Of a stretch of DNA of 64,000 bases, positions 34,482 to 44,198 are shown piece after piece; the stretch's first letter is position 1, and every line of letters begins with the position of its first letter. Made by a program: the position numbers and the translations under genes. This stretch comes from Arthrobacter sp. StoSoilB19 (GTDB lineage Bacteria; Actinomycetota; Actinomycetes; Actinomycetales; Micrococcaceae), in NCBI RefSeq assembly GCF_019977275.1, contig NZ_AP024650.1, positions 2,294,001-2,358,000 on the forward strand, in the 5' to 3' direction. The notes below the pieces were generated by a model, which ran no database searches, was not told the origin of the DNA, and worked only from the letters and a program-made list of their open reading frames with translations.

Positions 34482-34574
34482 AGACGTTCATCTCCTCGAA
34501 ATTCTGTGATTGAGCCCCATCCGCGGCGTGACGGAATGCCCGTTGCGCAGATGTCCCCCAAGTACCTTACATAC

Positions 34575-34608
34575 AAAGAAGCCCGCGGCGCGTGCCACGG
34601 GCTTCTTT
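34575..34608 (-). terminator. rpsD intrinsic terminator
   Basis: An 11-bp perfect stem AAAGAAGCCCG/CGGGCTTCTTT around a 12-base loop with an inner GGC/GCC pairing. It lies 18 bases after the rpsD stop. On the minus strand the right arm ends in TTCTTTGTATGT, a fair U-rich tail. Confidence 0.85.
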
Positions 34609-34625
34609 GGATACGCTGCTGGGAT

Positions 34626-35252
34626 TTAGCGTGCGTAGAATTCGACGACGAGCTGCTCTTCGCAGGTCACCGGGATTTCCGAACGCTTGGGGCGGCGGAC
34701 CAGGCGTGCCTGCAGGGCTTCCAGCTTGACGTCCAGGTAGGCCGGAACGGCAGGCAGGACGTCGCGGTGTGCGCCGGCTGCGGCAACCTGGAGCGGAACC
34801 ATGGTCTCGCTGCGGCTGTGGACGTGGACCAGCTGGCCCTCGCCGACGCGGAACGACGGGCGGTCAACGCGGACGCCGTCAACCATGATGTGGCGGTGCA
34901 CAACCAGCTGGCGGGCCTGGGCGATGGTGCGGGCGAAGCCGGCACGCAGGACCAGGGCGTCGAGACGCATTTCGAGCAGCTCGATGAGGTTTTCACCGGT
35001 CAGGCCCTTGGTGCGGCGGGCTTCTTCGAAGGCACGGGTCATCTGTGCTTCACGGATGCCGTACTGGGCGCGCAGACGCTGCTTTTCGCGCAGACGTACG
35101 GCGTAGTCGGAGTCCTGCTTCTTGCGGGCACGGCCATGCTCACCGGGGCCGTACGGGCGGCGCTCCATGTACTTGGCGGCCTTGGGGGTCAGAGCGATGC
35201 CGAGGGACCGCGAGAGGCGGGCCTGACGGCGAGCACGAGTGTTGTTAGCCAC
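34626..35252 (-). CDS. rpsD: 30S ribosomal protein S4
   Basis: A 208-residue S4, a primary 16S rRNA-binding assembly protein. The N-terminal part ARRQARLSRSLGIALTPKAAKY and the S4 RNA-binding domain HIMVDGVRVDRPSFRVGEG (residues ~112-130) are clear. The four N-terminal zinc cysteines of some S4 proteins are absent, so this is the zinc-free form. It stands alone, away from the S11-rpoA cluster, as in many actinobacteria of this group, and has its own terminator. Confidence 0.96.
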   Translation of the reverse strand: MANNTRARRQARLSRSLGIALTPKAAKYMERRPYGPGEHGRARKKQDSDYAVRLREKQRLRAQYGIREAQMTRAFEEARRTKGLTGENLIELLEMRLDALVLRAGFARTIAQARQLVVHRHIMVDGVRVDRPSFRVGEGQLVHVHSRSETMVPLQVAAAGAHRDVLPAVPAYLDVKLEALQARLVRRPKRSEIPVTCEEQLVVEFYAR

Positions 35253-35420
35253 TAGTGTCCTTCCAATATCTGCGGTGTGTCAGTGTTACTGGCCTCCACG
35301 ATGGAGAGCATCGGCCAACCGCTGCCTTTTGCTACTGGGCGCAGGGCATAACCTTCTCAACGAATTGGGGAGATTGTGCGTCCGTGCCTTGCCAGACGAA
35401 CATCCAGCCTACCATGGCGG

Positions 35421-36905
35421 CTACTTGCCCCGCACAATCTTCCGCAACCGCTCCAGCCGCTGGGCGATGTCCCGTTCCGCTCCGTTGCCGGTGGGCTGGT
35501 AGTAGTCCCGGCCCACCAGGTCGTCCGGCGGGTACTGCTGCGTTGCCACCGCGTGCGGGGCGTCGTGGGCGTACTTGTACCCCACGCCGTGTCCCAGCTG
35601 CTTGGAGCCCGGGTAGTGCGCATCCCGCAGATGCGCGGGAATGCCGACGCCGAGTCCCGCGCGCACGTCCGCGATGGCTTTGTTGATGCCCATGTAGGCG
35701 GCATTCGATTTTGGCGCGGTGGCGAGGTGGACCACGGCCTCAGCCAGGATGATCCGCCCCTCCGGCATCCCGATCAGCTGCACCGCCTGCGCCGCGGCCA
35801 CGGCGGTCTGCAGCGCCGTGGGGTCGGCCATGCCCACATCCTCTGCCGCCGAGATGACGATCCGCCGCGCCACGAACCGCGGGTCCTCCCCGGCTTCAAG
35901 CATCCGGGCAAGGTAATGCAGGGCAGCATCCACGTCCGAGCCCCTGATGGACTTGATGAATGCGCTGGCCACGTCGTAGTGCTGGTCACCGGCACGGTCA
36001 TAGCGGACGGCGGCCGCATCCAGCGCACGCTCGGTGTGGCGCAACTCCACGGTGACCGGCTCAGCGGTGACCGGCTCAGCAGCTGCACCCTCCTCCCCCA
36101 CGGAACGTTCGACGTCGTCCGCGTCACCGAAGGCGACGCCGGCCGCAGCCTCCAATGCAGTGAGCGCCCTTCGCGCGTCCCCGCCGGACAGCCGGACCAG
36201 GTGTTCCAGCGATTCGTCGCTGAGCCGGACCTTCCCGCCCAGCCCGCGCGGGTCCTCGACGGCCCGCACCAGCAGGCCCTCGATGTCGGCATCCGTCAGC
36301 GGCCTGAGCGTGAGGAGCAGGGAGCGGGACAGCAGGGGTGAGACCACCGAAAAGGAAGGATTCTCCGTGGTGGCAGCCACCAGGACCACCCAACGGTTTT
36401 CGACGCCGGGAAGCAGCGCGTCCTGCTGGGCCTTGTTGAAGCGGTGGATCTCGTCAAGGAACAGCACCGTGGTGGTCTTGTACAGGTCCCTGGCCGTCAG
36501 GGCGTCGTCCATGACGCGGCGGACGTCCTTGACGCCGGCGGTGATGGCGGACAGTTCCACGAATTTCCGTCCCGGTCCGCGCGCGATGACGTGCGCCAGC
36601 GTGGTCTTTCCCGTACCGGGCGGCCCCCAGAGGATGAGGGAGGTGGGACCGGCCGGGCCCGTACTGTCCGCCCCGGCGCCTGCGGCCAGCTGCCGCAGCG
36701 GCGAACCCTGGCCGAGCAGGTGCTGCTGGCCCACCACTTCGTCCAGGGTGCGGGGCCGCATCCGGACGGCCAGCGGACTGCGCGGCGAACCTTGGCTACG
36801 GGAACCCTGCCCCCTGGAACCCTGGCCCCCGGAACCGGTGCTTGCCCCGGAGACGGGACCGTCGTCGTCGTCGTTTTCTGGTCCGTGCCCGAAGAGATCA
36901 TCCAC
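35421..36905 (-). CDS. rarA: Replication-associated recombination protein RarA (MgsA) AAA+ ATPase
   Basis: A 494-residue AAA+ ATPase related to clamp-loader proteins and RuvB, acting at stalled replication forks. Walker A is [11 protein letters not shown] at ~96-106, Walker [16 protein letters not shown] at ~150, and sensor segments follow (AATTENPSF). The C-terminal MgsA domain has [23 protein letters not shown] and ends in KNAAY-like [11 protein letters not shown]. The N-terminal ~50 residues are a low-complexity linker rich in Gly/Ser/Arg after an initial DDLFG motif. GTG start. Confidence 0.94.
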   Translation of the reverse strand: MDDLFGHGPENDDDDGPVSGASTGSGGQGSRGQGSRSQGSPRSPLAVRMRPRTLDEVVGQQHLLGQGSPLRQLAAGAGADSTGPAGPTSLILWGPPGTGKTTLAHVIARGPGRKFVELSAITAGVKDVRRVMDDALTARDLYKTTTVLFLDEIHRFNKAQQDALLPGVENRWVVLVAATTENPSFSVVSPLLSRSLLLTLRPLTDADIEGLLVRAVEDPRGLGGKVRLSDESLEHLVRLSGGDARRALTALEAAAGVAFGDADDVERSVGEEGAAAEPVTAEPVTVELRHTERALDAAAVRYDRAGDQHYDVASAFIKSIRGSDVDAALHYLARMLEAGEDPRFVARRIVISAAEDVGMADPTALQTAVAAAQAVQLIGMPEGRIILAEAVVHLATAPKSNAAYMGINKAIADVRAGLGVGIPAHLRDAHYPGSKQLGHGVGYKYAHDAPHAVATQQYPPDDLVGRDYYQPTGNGAERDIAQRLERLRKIVRGK

Positions 36906-36981
36906 ATAGATAGGCTACTTCCAGTCCACCGCTGCTTTTCGCCTCCGTCTTCCGCCCGGCCCTGACACCAAAGGAACTCCC

Positions 36982-37650
36982 ATGCCTGCCACCGTTGCCC
37001 ACGGCGGGCCGCCGTCCGTCCGCACCGCGTTCGTTCCCGGCAGCCGGCTGCCGGGCTGGGCCGACCGGTTCGGCGCCTCGCATGGCGGTTACCGGCTGCA
37101 GGATGACGACGACGGCCTCCGCCTGGTGGCGGCCGACGGCACCGAAGCGCTCCTGCAGGCGCCGTGGCCGGCCGACGGACGCCCGGGACGCGGCGGCGGA
37201 GCGCTGGAGCGGCTGGCCGCCCTTGCGGCCCAACCGCGACGGCTGGGCCTGCTGCTGGTGCGGCGCGGCGGTTACGGCATAGGGGTGGCAAGCGAAGGCA
37301 TCCTGCTGGCATCCAAGGCAGGCACCAGGTACGTCCAGTCCCGTACGGCTGCGGGCGGACAGTCCCAGCAGCGGTTTGCCCGCCGCCGTTCCAACCAGGC
37401 GGACGCTTTGGTTGCGGCCGTCGCCGGCCAGGCGGCGGACGTGTTCCGTAGTGCGGCCTTCGAGTACCTGGTGCCCGGCGGCGACCGGCCCCTGGCCGAC
37501 CTTGTCCTCCAGGAACCGGCCCTGCGTGACTACGCCCGCCTGCCACGCCTCGCGTGGCTCGACGTCGCCGAGCCCCGGGCCGCCGTGTTGAAGAAGGCCG
37601 CGGTGGACGCCTGCTCGGTCCGGATCACGGTGACCGACGCATCCGGATAG
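36982..37650 (+). CDS. acVLRF1-family peptidyl-tRNA hydrolase / release-factor-like protein
   Basis: A 222-residue protein with an eRF1-like core. The diagnostic segment is AAGGQSQQRFARRRSNQ at ~128-144: a GGQ-like loop followed by the RFxRRR motif of the Vms1-like release-factor (VLRF1) group. Family members are thought to release nascent chains from obstructed large subunits; the bacterial actinobacterial branch is little studied. The start ATG has AAGGAA upstream. It is divergent from rarA with a ~76-base gap and convergent with the acetyltransferase. Confidence 0.85.
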   Translation: MPATVAHGGPPSVRTAFVPGSRLPGWADRFGASHGGYRLQDDDDGLRLVAADGTEALLQAPWPADGRPGRGGGALERLAALAAQPRRLGLLLVRRGGYGIGVASEGILLASKAGTRYVQSRTAAGGQSQQRFARRRSNQADALVAAVAGQAADVFRSAAFEYLVPGGDRPLADLVLQEPALRDYARLPRLAWLDVAEPRAAVLKKAAVDACSVRITVTDASG

Positions 37651-37655
37651 CGCAC

Positions 37656-37677
37656 GGCTGCTGCCTGGTCAGCAGCC
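37656..37677. terminator. Hairpin between convergent genes
   Basis: GGCTGCTG/CAGCAGCC with a 6-base loop. It lies just after the acVLRF1 gene stop and overlaps the stop of the acetyltransferase gene, so it may end transcription from both sides. Confidence 0.5.
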
Positions 37678-38469
37678 TGTCAGGGCGCGGCGGGGGCGTT
37701 CCTGCCGGTACAGGTAACGCCCGGCTTCCGTGAACCCGGCGTTGGCATACATCGCCTGCGCCCCATGGTTGGCGGCGGTGACAAGGAGCCAGTACTTCCC
37801 CGCCCCCTGCTCCGCACCGGCCTGCAGCAAGGACTGGAGGACAGCAGTTCCGTAGCCGCGGCGGCGCGCTTCAGCCCGGGTGGCCATGCAGTACAGCCCG
37901 CCCTGGGCGCTTCCGGCGGGAAGGGCGAGGCGCCCGACGGCGGCGGGCAGCCCGGCTCCGTCACGGACAAGCGCGTAAATCGAAGGACAGCCCAGCAGGA
38001 TTTCCCGGGCGATGGCGAGGGCGTCCTCCCCGCCGCGCCCGTCCACCTCCCACCAGACGCGCAGCCAGTCCGCGGAGGGTTCCCGGGAAACTTCAACGGC
38101 AGCGTCCGCGGTTCCTCCAGTCATCGGGCCGCGGGTCATGACCACGGTCCCGGATTGCCGGGTGAAGCCTTCAGCGTCGAGCAGGTCGTGCAGCGCGGCT
38201 GTTGCGGGGGTGTCGAACAGCTGGAAGATGACCGGCAGCCGGCGGCTGCGGTACCAGGACCTGGCGTCGGCGAGCAGGCCCCGGAGGCTGTCACCTTGCA
38301 AATCCGCGGTGACGGCACGCGGCCAGATGGAGTTGGCGCGCTGGGTCACTCCGCCTGCTGCGCGCAGGACCCAGCCCCCGGCGTCGTACCGTTCCAGGGC
38401 CGGCCAGGCGGCATCCATGGCGGCTTCGAGGTCCAGTGGTGCGGGTTCACTTTTGCCCGGGGCGGACAA
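37669..38469 (-). CDS. GNAT-family N-acetyltransferase
   Basis: A 266-residue protein with an N-terminal ~120-residue extension and a C-terminal GNAT domain. The acetyl-CoA-binding motif ATRAEARRRGYGTAVLQSLL (R-x-x-G-x-G type) is at ~195-214 and a C-terminal ANHGAQAMYANAGFTEAGRY segment is typical for the fold. The target amine is unknown. It is 24 bases upstream of the aspS terminator, on the same strand as aspS but separated from it. Confidence 0.87.
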   Translation of the reverse strand: MSAPGKSEPAPLDLEAAMDAAWPALERYDAGGWVLRAAGGVTQRANSIWPRAVTADLQGDSLRGLLADARSWYRSRRLPVIFQLFDTPATAALHDLLDAEGFTRQSGTVVMTRGPMTGGTADAAVEVSREPSADWLRVWWEVDGRGGEDALAIAREILLGCPSIYALVRDGAGLPAAVGRLALPAGSAQGGLYCMATRAEARRRGYGTAVLQSLLQAGAEQGAGKYWLLVTAANHGAQAMYANAGFTEAGRYLYRQERPRRALTGC

Positions 38470-38492
38470 CTGACAGCTCCTTCCTTAAAGGC

Positions 38493-38524
38493 GGGAGGTT
38501 CCCCGGTGATCCGGGGAACCTCCC
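38493..38524 (-). terminator. aspS terminator
   Basis: A perfect 14-bp stem (GGGAGGTTCCCCGG with its complement) and a 4-base loop. It lies about 34 bases after the aspS stop and before the GNAT gene. No long U-run follows, as is common in high-GC genomes. Confidence 0.8.
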
Positions 38525-38557
38525 TTGGCCGCTGCCTTGCGGCAGCGTTGCGTGATG

Positions 38558-40354
38558 CTACTGCTTCTCTTCGGGCTTCTTCACTTCCGGCTTTTTGGCC
38601 TCCGGCTTGAAGTCCACGCCTGCCTCCTTGCGCTGCTGCGGCGTGATGGGGGCCGGGGCATCGGTGAGGGGGTCGTGGCCGCCGCCGGACTTCGGGAAGG
38701 CGATGACGTCGCGGATGGACTCGACGCCCGCCAGCAGCGAGACCACGCGGTCCCAGCCGAAGGCGATTCCGCCGTGCGGCGGGGCGCCGTACTTGAAGCC
38801 CTCCAGCAGGAAGCCGAACTTGGTCTGGGCGTCCTCCTTGTCCAGGCCCATCAGCTCGAAGACGCGCTCCTGCACGTCCCGCTGGTGGATACGGATGGAG
38901 CCGCCGCCGATTTCGTTGCCGTTGCACACGATGTCGTAGGCGTAGGAGAGCGCCGATTCCGGATCCTTGTCGAAGGTGTCAAGGAACTCGGGCTTGGGCG
39001 AGGTGAATGCGTGGTGGACGGCGGTCCACTGCCCTCCGCCGACGGCGACGTCACCGGAGGCAACAGCGGCTGCTGCGGGCTCGAACATCGGCGCGTCCAC
39101 CACCCAGCAGAAAGCCCAGGCGTTGGGATCGATCAGGCCGGTGCGGTGGCCGATCTCCACGCGTGCAGCACCCAGCAGGGCCCGCGACGGCGTCTTCTCA
39201 CCCGCGGCGAAGAAGATGCAGTCCCCGGGCTTGGCGCCCACGGCGTCAGCCAGGCCGGCGCGCTCGAACTCGGTGAGGTTCTTGGCGACCGGTCCGGCGA
39301 GCTCGCCGTCCTCCTTGTAGAGGACATACGCCAGGCCCTTGGCGCCGCGCTGCTTGGCCCACTCCTGCCAGGCATCAAGGGCACGGCGTGCCTGCGACGC
39401 GCCGCCGGGCATGACGACGGCCCCAACGTAGGGTGCCTTGAAGACGCCGAAGTTGGTGTCCTTGAAGAAATCCGTGAGCTCGGTCAGTTCCTGGCCAAAG
39501 CGCAGGTCCGGCTTGTCCGAGCCGTAGCGCGCCATCGCGTCGGCGTACGTGATCCGCTGGATGGGCGTCGGGATGTCGACGCCGATGAGCTGCCACACCG
39601 CCTTGACGATGTTTTCGCCCAGCCGGATCACGTCGTCCTGGTCCACGAAGCTGGCCTCAATGTCCAGCTGGGTGAATTCCGGCTGGCGGTCCGCGCGGAA
39701 GTCCTCGTCCCGGTAGCAGCGGGCAATCTGGTAGTACTTTTCGAAGCCGCCCACCTGCAGCAGCTGCTTGAACAGCTGCGGGGACTGCGGCAGCGCGTAC
39801 CAGGACCCCGGAGCCAGGCGTGCCGGAACCAGGAAGTCACGGGCGCCTTCCGGCGTCGAACGTGTCAGCGTGGGCGTCTCGATCTCCACGAAGCCCTCAT
39901 GGTGGAGCAGTTCGCGCGCCACCCGGTTTGCCTCGGAGCGGAGGCGCAGGTTGCGGCTGGGGCCGGGACGGCGCAGGTCCAGGTAGCGGTGCTTGAGGCG
40001 CGCTTCCTCGCCGACTTCCACGTGCTCGTCGATCTGGAACGGCAGCGGGTCGGAGGTGTTGAGGACGGTGACGTCCTCGGCGATGACCTCGATTTCGCCC
40101 GTGGCCAGCGCCGGGTTCTCGTTGCCTTCAGGACGCCTGGAAACGGTGCCCTTGATCTGCAGGACGTATTCATTGCGCAGTCCGTGGAACACTTCCTCCT
40201 CGCGGACCACCACCTGGGCCACGCCCGAAGCGTCGCGCAAATCCACGAATGCCACACCACCGTGATCACGGCGGCGGCCCACCCAGCCGGCCAGGGTTAC
40301 GGTTTGTCCAATGTGCTCGGAGCGAAGGGATCCGAGGTCATGTGTGCGCAGCAC
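38558..40354 (-). CDS. aspS: Aspartyl-tRNA synthetase
   Basis: A 598-residue class IIb synthetase, bacterial type with the GAD insertion. The N-terminal OB anticodon-binding domain reads [23 protein letters not shown]; motif 2 is [20 protein letters not shown] in two overlapping pieces; motif 3 is [13 protein letters not shown]. The C-terminal 20 residues are a Lys/Glu/Pro-rich tail ([14 protein letters not shown]). The start is the GTG at 40354 ([10 protein letters not shown]); the frame upstream is not conserved-looking. No aspartyl/asparaginyl distinction is made here; gatCAB is not in the window. Confidence 0.95.
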   Translation of the reverse strand: MLRTHDLGSLRSEHIGQTVTLAGWVGRRRDHGGVAFVDLRDASGVAQVVVREEEVFHGLRNEYVLQIKGTVSRRPEGNENPALATGEIEVIAEDVTVLNTSDPLPFQIDEHVEVGEEARLKHRYLDLRRPGPSRNLRLRSEANRVARELLHHEGFVEIETPTLTRSTPEGARDFLVPARLAPGSWYALPQSPQLFKQLLQVGGFEKYYQIARCYRDEDFRADRQPEFTQLDIEASFVDQDDVIRLGENIVKAVWQLIGVDIPTPIQRITYADAMARYGSDKPDLRFGQELTELTDFFKDTNFGVFKAPYVGAVVMPGGASQARRALDAWQEWAKQRGAKGLAYVLYKEDGELAGPVAKNLTEFERAGLADAVGAKPGDCIFFAAGEKTPSRALLGAARVEIGHRTGLIDPNAWAFCWVVDAPMFEPAAAAVASGDVAVGGGQWTAVHHAFTSPKPEFLDTFDKDPESALSYAYDIVCNGNEIGGGSIRIHQRDVQERVFELMGLDKEDAQTKFGFLLEGFKYGAPPHGGIAFGWDRVVSLLAGVESIRDVIAFPKSGGGHDPLTDAPAPITPQQRKEAGVDFKPEAKKPEVKKPEEKQ

Positions 40355-40393
40355 AGCACGCCTTTCTGCGGGAAAACAGTGGGAAGTCAATAT

Positions 40394-40412
40394 GATCGTT
40401 GCGGGAACGATC
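40394..40412. repeat. Inverted repeat in the aspS/permease divergent region
   Basis: GATCGTT and AACGATC arms separated by GCGGG. The left arm overlaps TATGAT (40391-40396), a good -10-like hexamer for the permease gene that starts 39 bases later. This is where a repressor would sit. No good -35 is seen. Confidence 0.45.
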
Positions 40413-40450
40413 CCGTCCGAGTTTACCCGCTGGAAAGGGACTGCCGCCGC

Positions 40451-41704
40451 ATGAGCGAACCGCAGCAGCTGCAACGCAGGCTGGGAACCTTTGATGCCAC
40501 CGCCATCGGACTGGGCTCCATGCTGGGTGCCGGGGTGTTCGTGGTGTTCTCCCCGGCCGCGGCACTGGCAGGGAATCTGCTGGTCCTGTCCGTGGCTGTT
40601 GCCGGGCTGGTGGCGTACTGCAACGCCGTGGCATCGGCAGCCCTCGCCGCCAAGTACCCCACCAGCGGCGGGACCTACGTCTATGGCCGGAAACAGCTGG
40701 GCGAATGGCCGGGCTTCCTGGCCGGCTGGGGTTTCGTCACGGGCAAGACGGCGTCCTGCGCGGCCATGGCGTTGACGTTCGGCAGCTATGTGGCGCAGGA
40801 CTACGCCGTCCCGGTTGCCGTGGCCGCCGTCGTGGCCCTCACCGCCGTCAACCTGCTGGGCATCACCAGGACAGCCCTGCTGACGAGGATCCTGCTGTGC
40901 CTGGTCCTGGCAACACTGGTGTTCGTTGGCACCGCCGCCGTGCTGGGTCCGCACCCCGCGCCACTGCCGGGAGGCGCGCATTCCGGCGGGGTGGAGGGCG
41001 TCCTGCCTGCCGCCGGGCTGATGTTCTTCGCGTTTGCCGGTTATGCCCGGATCGCCACGCTGGGCGAGGAGGTCAGGAATCCGGCGCGTGCCATCCCCCG
41101 CGCCATCCTGGCGGCCCTGGCGGGCGCATTCGCCATTTACCTGCTGCTGGCACTGCTCCTGCAGGCCCACCTCGGAGAGCGGTTGGGGTCCACAGGCACT
41201 CCCCTGCTGGACGCAGTGCTGGACAGCCGGCTGGCAGCGGGTGCACCGCTGGTGCAGGCAGGAGCAGCGGCCGCGTGCCTGGGCGCACTCCTCGCGCTGA
41301 TCACGGGCGTGGGAAGGACAACGTTGGCCATGGCCAGGGAGCGCGATCTTCCAGGGCCTCTGGCCAGGGTGGGCGGTCCCCACACCGTTCCGTTCGTCGC
41401 CGAACTGGCCGTGGCCGCCGTCGTGATCCTGCTGCTCCTGACCACCAACGTGATGACCGTCGTGGGCTTCTCAAGCTTCGGCGTGCTGGTCTACTACGCG
41501 GTAGCCAACGCGTCAGCGTTCACCCTTTCCGCCCATCCCGGCTACGCTCCCCGGTGGCTTAACGCGCTGGGTTTCGTGGGCTGCGTGGTACTGGCCTTCA
41601 CTTTGCCGGCTGCGTCGGTGCTGACCATGGCCGCAGTCCTTGCCGCCGGCGTGGTGGGGCGCTGGCTGGTGCTGCGGTTCCGGCAGCACCGGCACCGGAC
41701 ATAA
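40451..41704 (+). CDS. APC-superfamily amino acid permease
   Basis: A 417-residue integral membrane transporter with about 12 hydrophobic segments. The first helix has the APC substrate/cation-site pattern [23 protein letters not shown], and the [23 protein letters not shown] segment is typical of amino acid/polyamine antiporters. The sixth segment [20 protein letters not shown] also fits. The ATG at 40451 was chosen because it precedes the first helix and lies in the aspS divergent region; the open frame continues upstream through aspS only by chance. The substrate is unknown. It converges on hisS with an 8-base gap. Confidence 0.9.
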   Translation: MSEPQQLQRRLGTFDATAIGLGSMLGAGVFVVFSPAAALAGNLLVLSVAVAGLVAYCNAVASAALAAKYPTSGGTYVYGRKQLGEWPGFLAGWGFVTGKTASCAAMALTFGSYVAQDYAVPVAVAAVVALTAVNLLGITRTALLTRILLCLVLATLVFVGTAAVLGPHPAPLPGGAHSGGVEGVLPAAGLMFFAFAGYARIATLGEEVRNPARAIPRAILAALAGAFAIYLLLALLLQAHLGERLGSTGTPLLDAVLDSRLAAGAPLVQAGAAAACLGALLALITGVGRTTLAMARERDLPGPLARVGGPHTVPFVAELAVAAVVILLLLTTNVMTVVGFSSFGVLVYYAVANASAFTLSAHPGYAPRWLNALGFVGCVVLAFTLPAASVLTMAAVLAAGVVGRWLVLRFRQHRHRT

Positions 41705-41712
41705 GCGCCCGG

Positions 41713-43083
41713 CTAGACCGACGCCGCGGCGGCCGCGGTTGTCTCAACCTGCACTGCCAGGTCCTCCAGCGGCGGCATCCAGGTTTCAGGGGCGGCCAGC
41801 ACCTGCTCGCCGGTGCGGATGTCCTTGACCTGGTGGGTGCCGCCCTCGTCCGTGAACCAGACGAACGGGATTCCCCGGCGGTCCGCGAACTTGATCTGCT
41901 TGCCGAACTTCTCGGCCTTGGCAGCCACTTCGGTGGGGATTCCCCGGCTGCGCAGCAGGGCGGCGACATCCTGGGCAGTGCCCCAGCTGTCGTCATGGTT
42001 CAGGGCCACCAGCACTGCAGTGGGAACAGAGCGGGAGGCTTTGGCCAGGTCCTGGCTCAGGATCCGGGACACCAGGCGGGTGACGCCGATGGAGAGGCCA
42101 ACGCCCGGGAACTTGCGGTTGCCCTTCGACGCCAGGGCGTCGTACCGGCCGCCGGAGCAGATGGACCCCAACTGTTCGTGGCCCACCAGGACGGTTTCCA
42201 CCACCGTGCCGGTGTAGTAGTCCAGGCCACGGGCGATGCTGAGGTCCGCCAGTACCTTGCCGGGCGCCCGCTGCACGGCGGCATCGATGACCTGCTCCAG
42301 TTCGTCCAGGCCCTCGTCCAGGAGTTCGCTGCTGACACCCAGGGCACGGACCTGGTCCACAAAGGACGTATCTTCCGTTCGGATGGCAGCCAGTTGAAGC
42401 GCCTTGGCAGCCTGCTCGTCGGTTGCGCCGAGCTCGGTCTTGAGCAGTTCGGCCACCTTTGCCGGACCGATCTTTTCGAGTTTGTCGATACTGCGCAGCA
42501 CGCCTGCGGTGTCATCGAGTCCGATGCCCCGGTAGAAGCCTTCCGCCAGTTTGCGGTTGTTGATCCGGAGACGGAAATCGGGGATGGGCAGCGCACTGAG
42601 TGCTTCGGCGATGACCAAGGCGATCTCGACGTCGTAGCGGAACGGAAGCTCGCCGTCGCCGACCACGTCGATGTCCGCCTGGGTGAACTCGCGGGCCCGG
42701 CCTTCCTGGGGCCGCTCGCCGCGCCACACTTTCTGGATCTGGTAGCGGCGGAAGGGGAAGGCCAGGTAGCCGGCGTTTTCCACCACGTACCGGGCGAAGG
42801 GAACGGTCAGGTCGAAATGCAGGGCAAGCGCGTGGGGATCGGCCTTGCCGGCTTTAACGGGGTTCTCGCTCTCGTCCTCCTGGAGCCGGCTGAGCCCGTA
42901 CACTTCCTTGTCGATCTCGCCCTTGCGCAGCAGCTGGCCCACCGTCTCCACGGCGCGGGTTTCGATCGAGGTGAAACCATGCAGTTCAAAAACCCGGCGC
43001 AGGGTATCGAGCACATGCAGCTCCACCAGCCGCTCCTCGGGAAGCCACTCGGGGAATCCGGACAGGGAGGCGGTGCGTGCCAT
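41713..43083 (-). CDS. hisS: Histidyl-tRNA synthetase
   Basis: A 456-residue class II synthetase. Motif 2 is FPFRRYQIQKVWRGERPQEG, the histidine-A motif ARGLDYYTGTVVE, and the glycine-rich SGGRYDALASKGNRKFPGVGLSIGVTRL in parts is the motif 3 area. The C-terminal anticodon-binding domain is complete. The ATG at 43083 (MARTASLSGF) follows GGAGAACC. A divergent 229-base region with an inverted repeat separates it from the cyclophilin gene. Confidence 0.95.
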   Translation of the reverse strand: MARTASLSGFPEWLPEERLVELHVLDTLRRVFELHGFTSIETRAVETVGQLLRKGEIDKEVYGLSRLQEDESENPVKAGKADPHALALHFDLTVPFARYVVENAGYLAFPFRRYQIQKVWRGERPQEGRAREFTQADIDVVGDGELPFRYDVEIALVIAEALSALPIPDFRLRINNRKLAEGFYRGIGLDDTAGVLRSIDKLEKIGPAKVAELLKTELGATDEQAAKALQLAAIRTEDTSFVDQVRALGVSSELLDEGLDELEQVIDAAVQRAPGKVLADLSIARGLDYYTGTVVETVLVGHEQLGSICSGGRYDALASKGNRKFPGVGLSIGVTRLVSRILSQDLAKASRSVPTAVLVALNHDDSWGTAQDVAALLRSRGIPTEVAAKAEKFGKQIKFADRRGIPFVWFTDEGGTHQVKDIRTGEQVLAAPETWMPPLEDLAVQVETTAAAAASV

Positions 43084-43171
43084 GGGGAAGGTTCTCCTTA
43101 GGAATGGAAGGTGCGCCGGAGCTGCCGGCCGCGCCCGCAACGGCGGTCGTTCGGCGGCAGCACAGCCAGCC

Positions 43172-43206
43172 ATGCATAAACTATGTGCGGCAGCCAGTTT
43201 ATGCGT
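43172..43206. repeat. Inverted repeat between hisS and the cyclophilin gene
   Basis: GCATAAACT and AGTTTATGC (9-bp perfect arms, 11 with one wobble) around a 13-base spacer. It is AT-rich against its GC-rich surroundings and lies ~90 bases before the hisS start. It could be an operator for either gene or a leader hairpin. Confidence 0.5.
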
Positions 43207-43312
43207 CATCCGTGTGCATCTCTAATGCGGCGGACCCGCACGGCCTGGCCCTTAACACCTGCGCCCCGCGGCCAACCGCCGGGCACCAGCAGCCCGACGA
43301 CGAGGAGGACCC

Positions 43313-44131
43313 TTGGCGGCCAGTTCACGCAGTGCACGCGAAGCAAAACGGCGCATCCAGCAGATGGAAGCCAAGCGTGAGCTCCGGCGCGACCAGGAGA
43401 AGCGGCGGAAACGCGACAACCTCGTGGCCGCCGGCGCCGGAACCGCCGCCGTGCTGCTCGCCGTCGTCCTCCAGCTCACCGCCTTCGCCGGAAACCCCAC
43501 TGAGGACGAATATGCCGCCGCGCAGGCGGGACTGACGGAACCATCCACCTCTGCAAGCGCCTCCGCGACACCCTCGGCGCCGGCCACCAACGGGCCCAAC
43601 ATCCCGTCCGCGGACACGGCGGCGGGCAAGACGTTCACCGGCGAACTGCTGCTGAACGGCAGCGCGCTCGGCGTGGAAGTGGACGGGACCAAGGCTCCGC
43701 AGGCAGCAGCCGTTTTCAAGTCCCTCAGCGACCAAGGCTATTTCAACGGCAAGTCATGCCACCGGCTCACCACTGCGGACCAGTTCGGCGTGCTGCAGTG
43801 CGGCTCCCCCAACGGGGACGGACAGGGCGACCCTAATTACACGTGGGGTCCGCTGGAAAACACGCCCGCAGACAACACCTACCCTGCCGGCACCATCGCC
43901 GTGGCCCGCACGGGGAACAACGCGTACGGCAACGGGACACAGTTCTTTATTGTCTACAAGGACACGGTCATTCCGGCCGATGCTGCCGGCGGCTATACCG
44001 TGGTGGGGAAGGTGACATCCGGGCTTGATGTTGTATCCAACATCGCTGCCGCAGGCATCACCCCGGGAGCCGGCGACACGGACGGCGCGCCAAAACAACC
44101 AGTCACGATAGACTCGTTCTCTCTGAAGTAG
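43313..44131 (+). CDS. Membrane-anchored cyclophilin-type peptidyl-prolyl isomerase
   Basis: A 272-residue protein: a basic N-terminus with a short coiled coil (QQMEAKRELRRDQEKRRKRD), one membrane segment at ~40-58 (AAGAGTAAVLLAVVLQLTAFA), a Ser/Thr/Pro linker, and a C-terminal cyclophilin domain outside the membrane. The domain has SCHRLTTADQFGVLQCGSP, ARTGNNAYGNGTQFFIVYKD and TVVGKVTSGLDVV. The usual active-site Arg-Phe pair is modified around CHRLT. The start is a TTG with GAGGAGGA 7 bases upstream. The order hisS-ppi-DUF349-rel is common in actinobacteria. Confidence 0.9.
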   Translation: MAASSRSAREAKRRIQQMEAKRELRRDQEKRRKRDNLVAAGAGTAAVLLAVVLQLTAFAGNPTEDEYAAAQAGLTEPSTSASASATPSAPATNGPNIPSADTAAGKTFTGELLLNGSALGVEVDGTKAPQAAAVFKSLSDQGYFNGKSCHRLTTADQFGVLQCGSPNGDGQGDPNYTWGPLENTPADNTYPAGTIAVARTGNNAYGNGTQFFIVYKDTVIPADAAGGYTVVGKVTSGLDVVSNIAAAGITPGAGDTDGAPKQPVTIDSFSLK

Positions 44132-44198
44132 GAAGCCGGGCCGGCCAGGCCGCGGTGCAGTAAGTGAGTATTTCCCTCCAAGCGAAAGACTTTTAGCG

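Noticed and set aside
38525..40450. Very long plus-strand open frame running from the aspS region into the permease gene
   Set aside because: It is antisense to aspS over this part, an artefact of high GC third positions; the permease begins at 40451.
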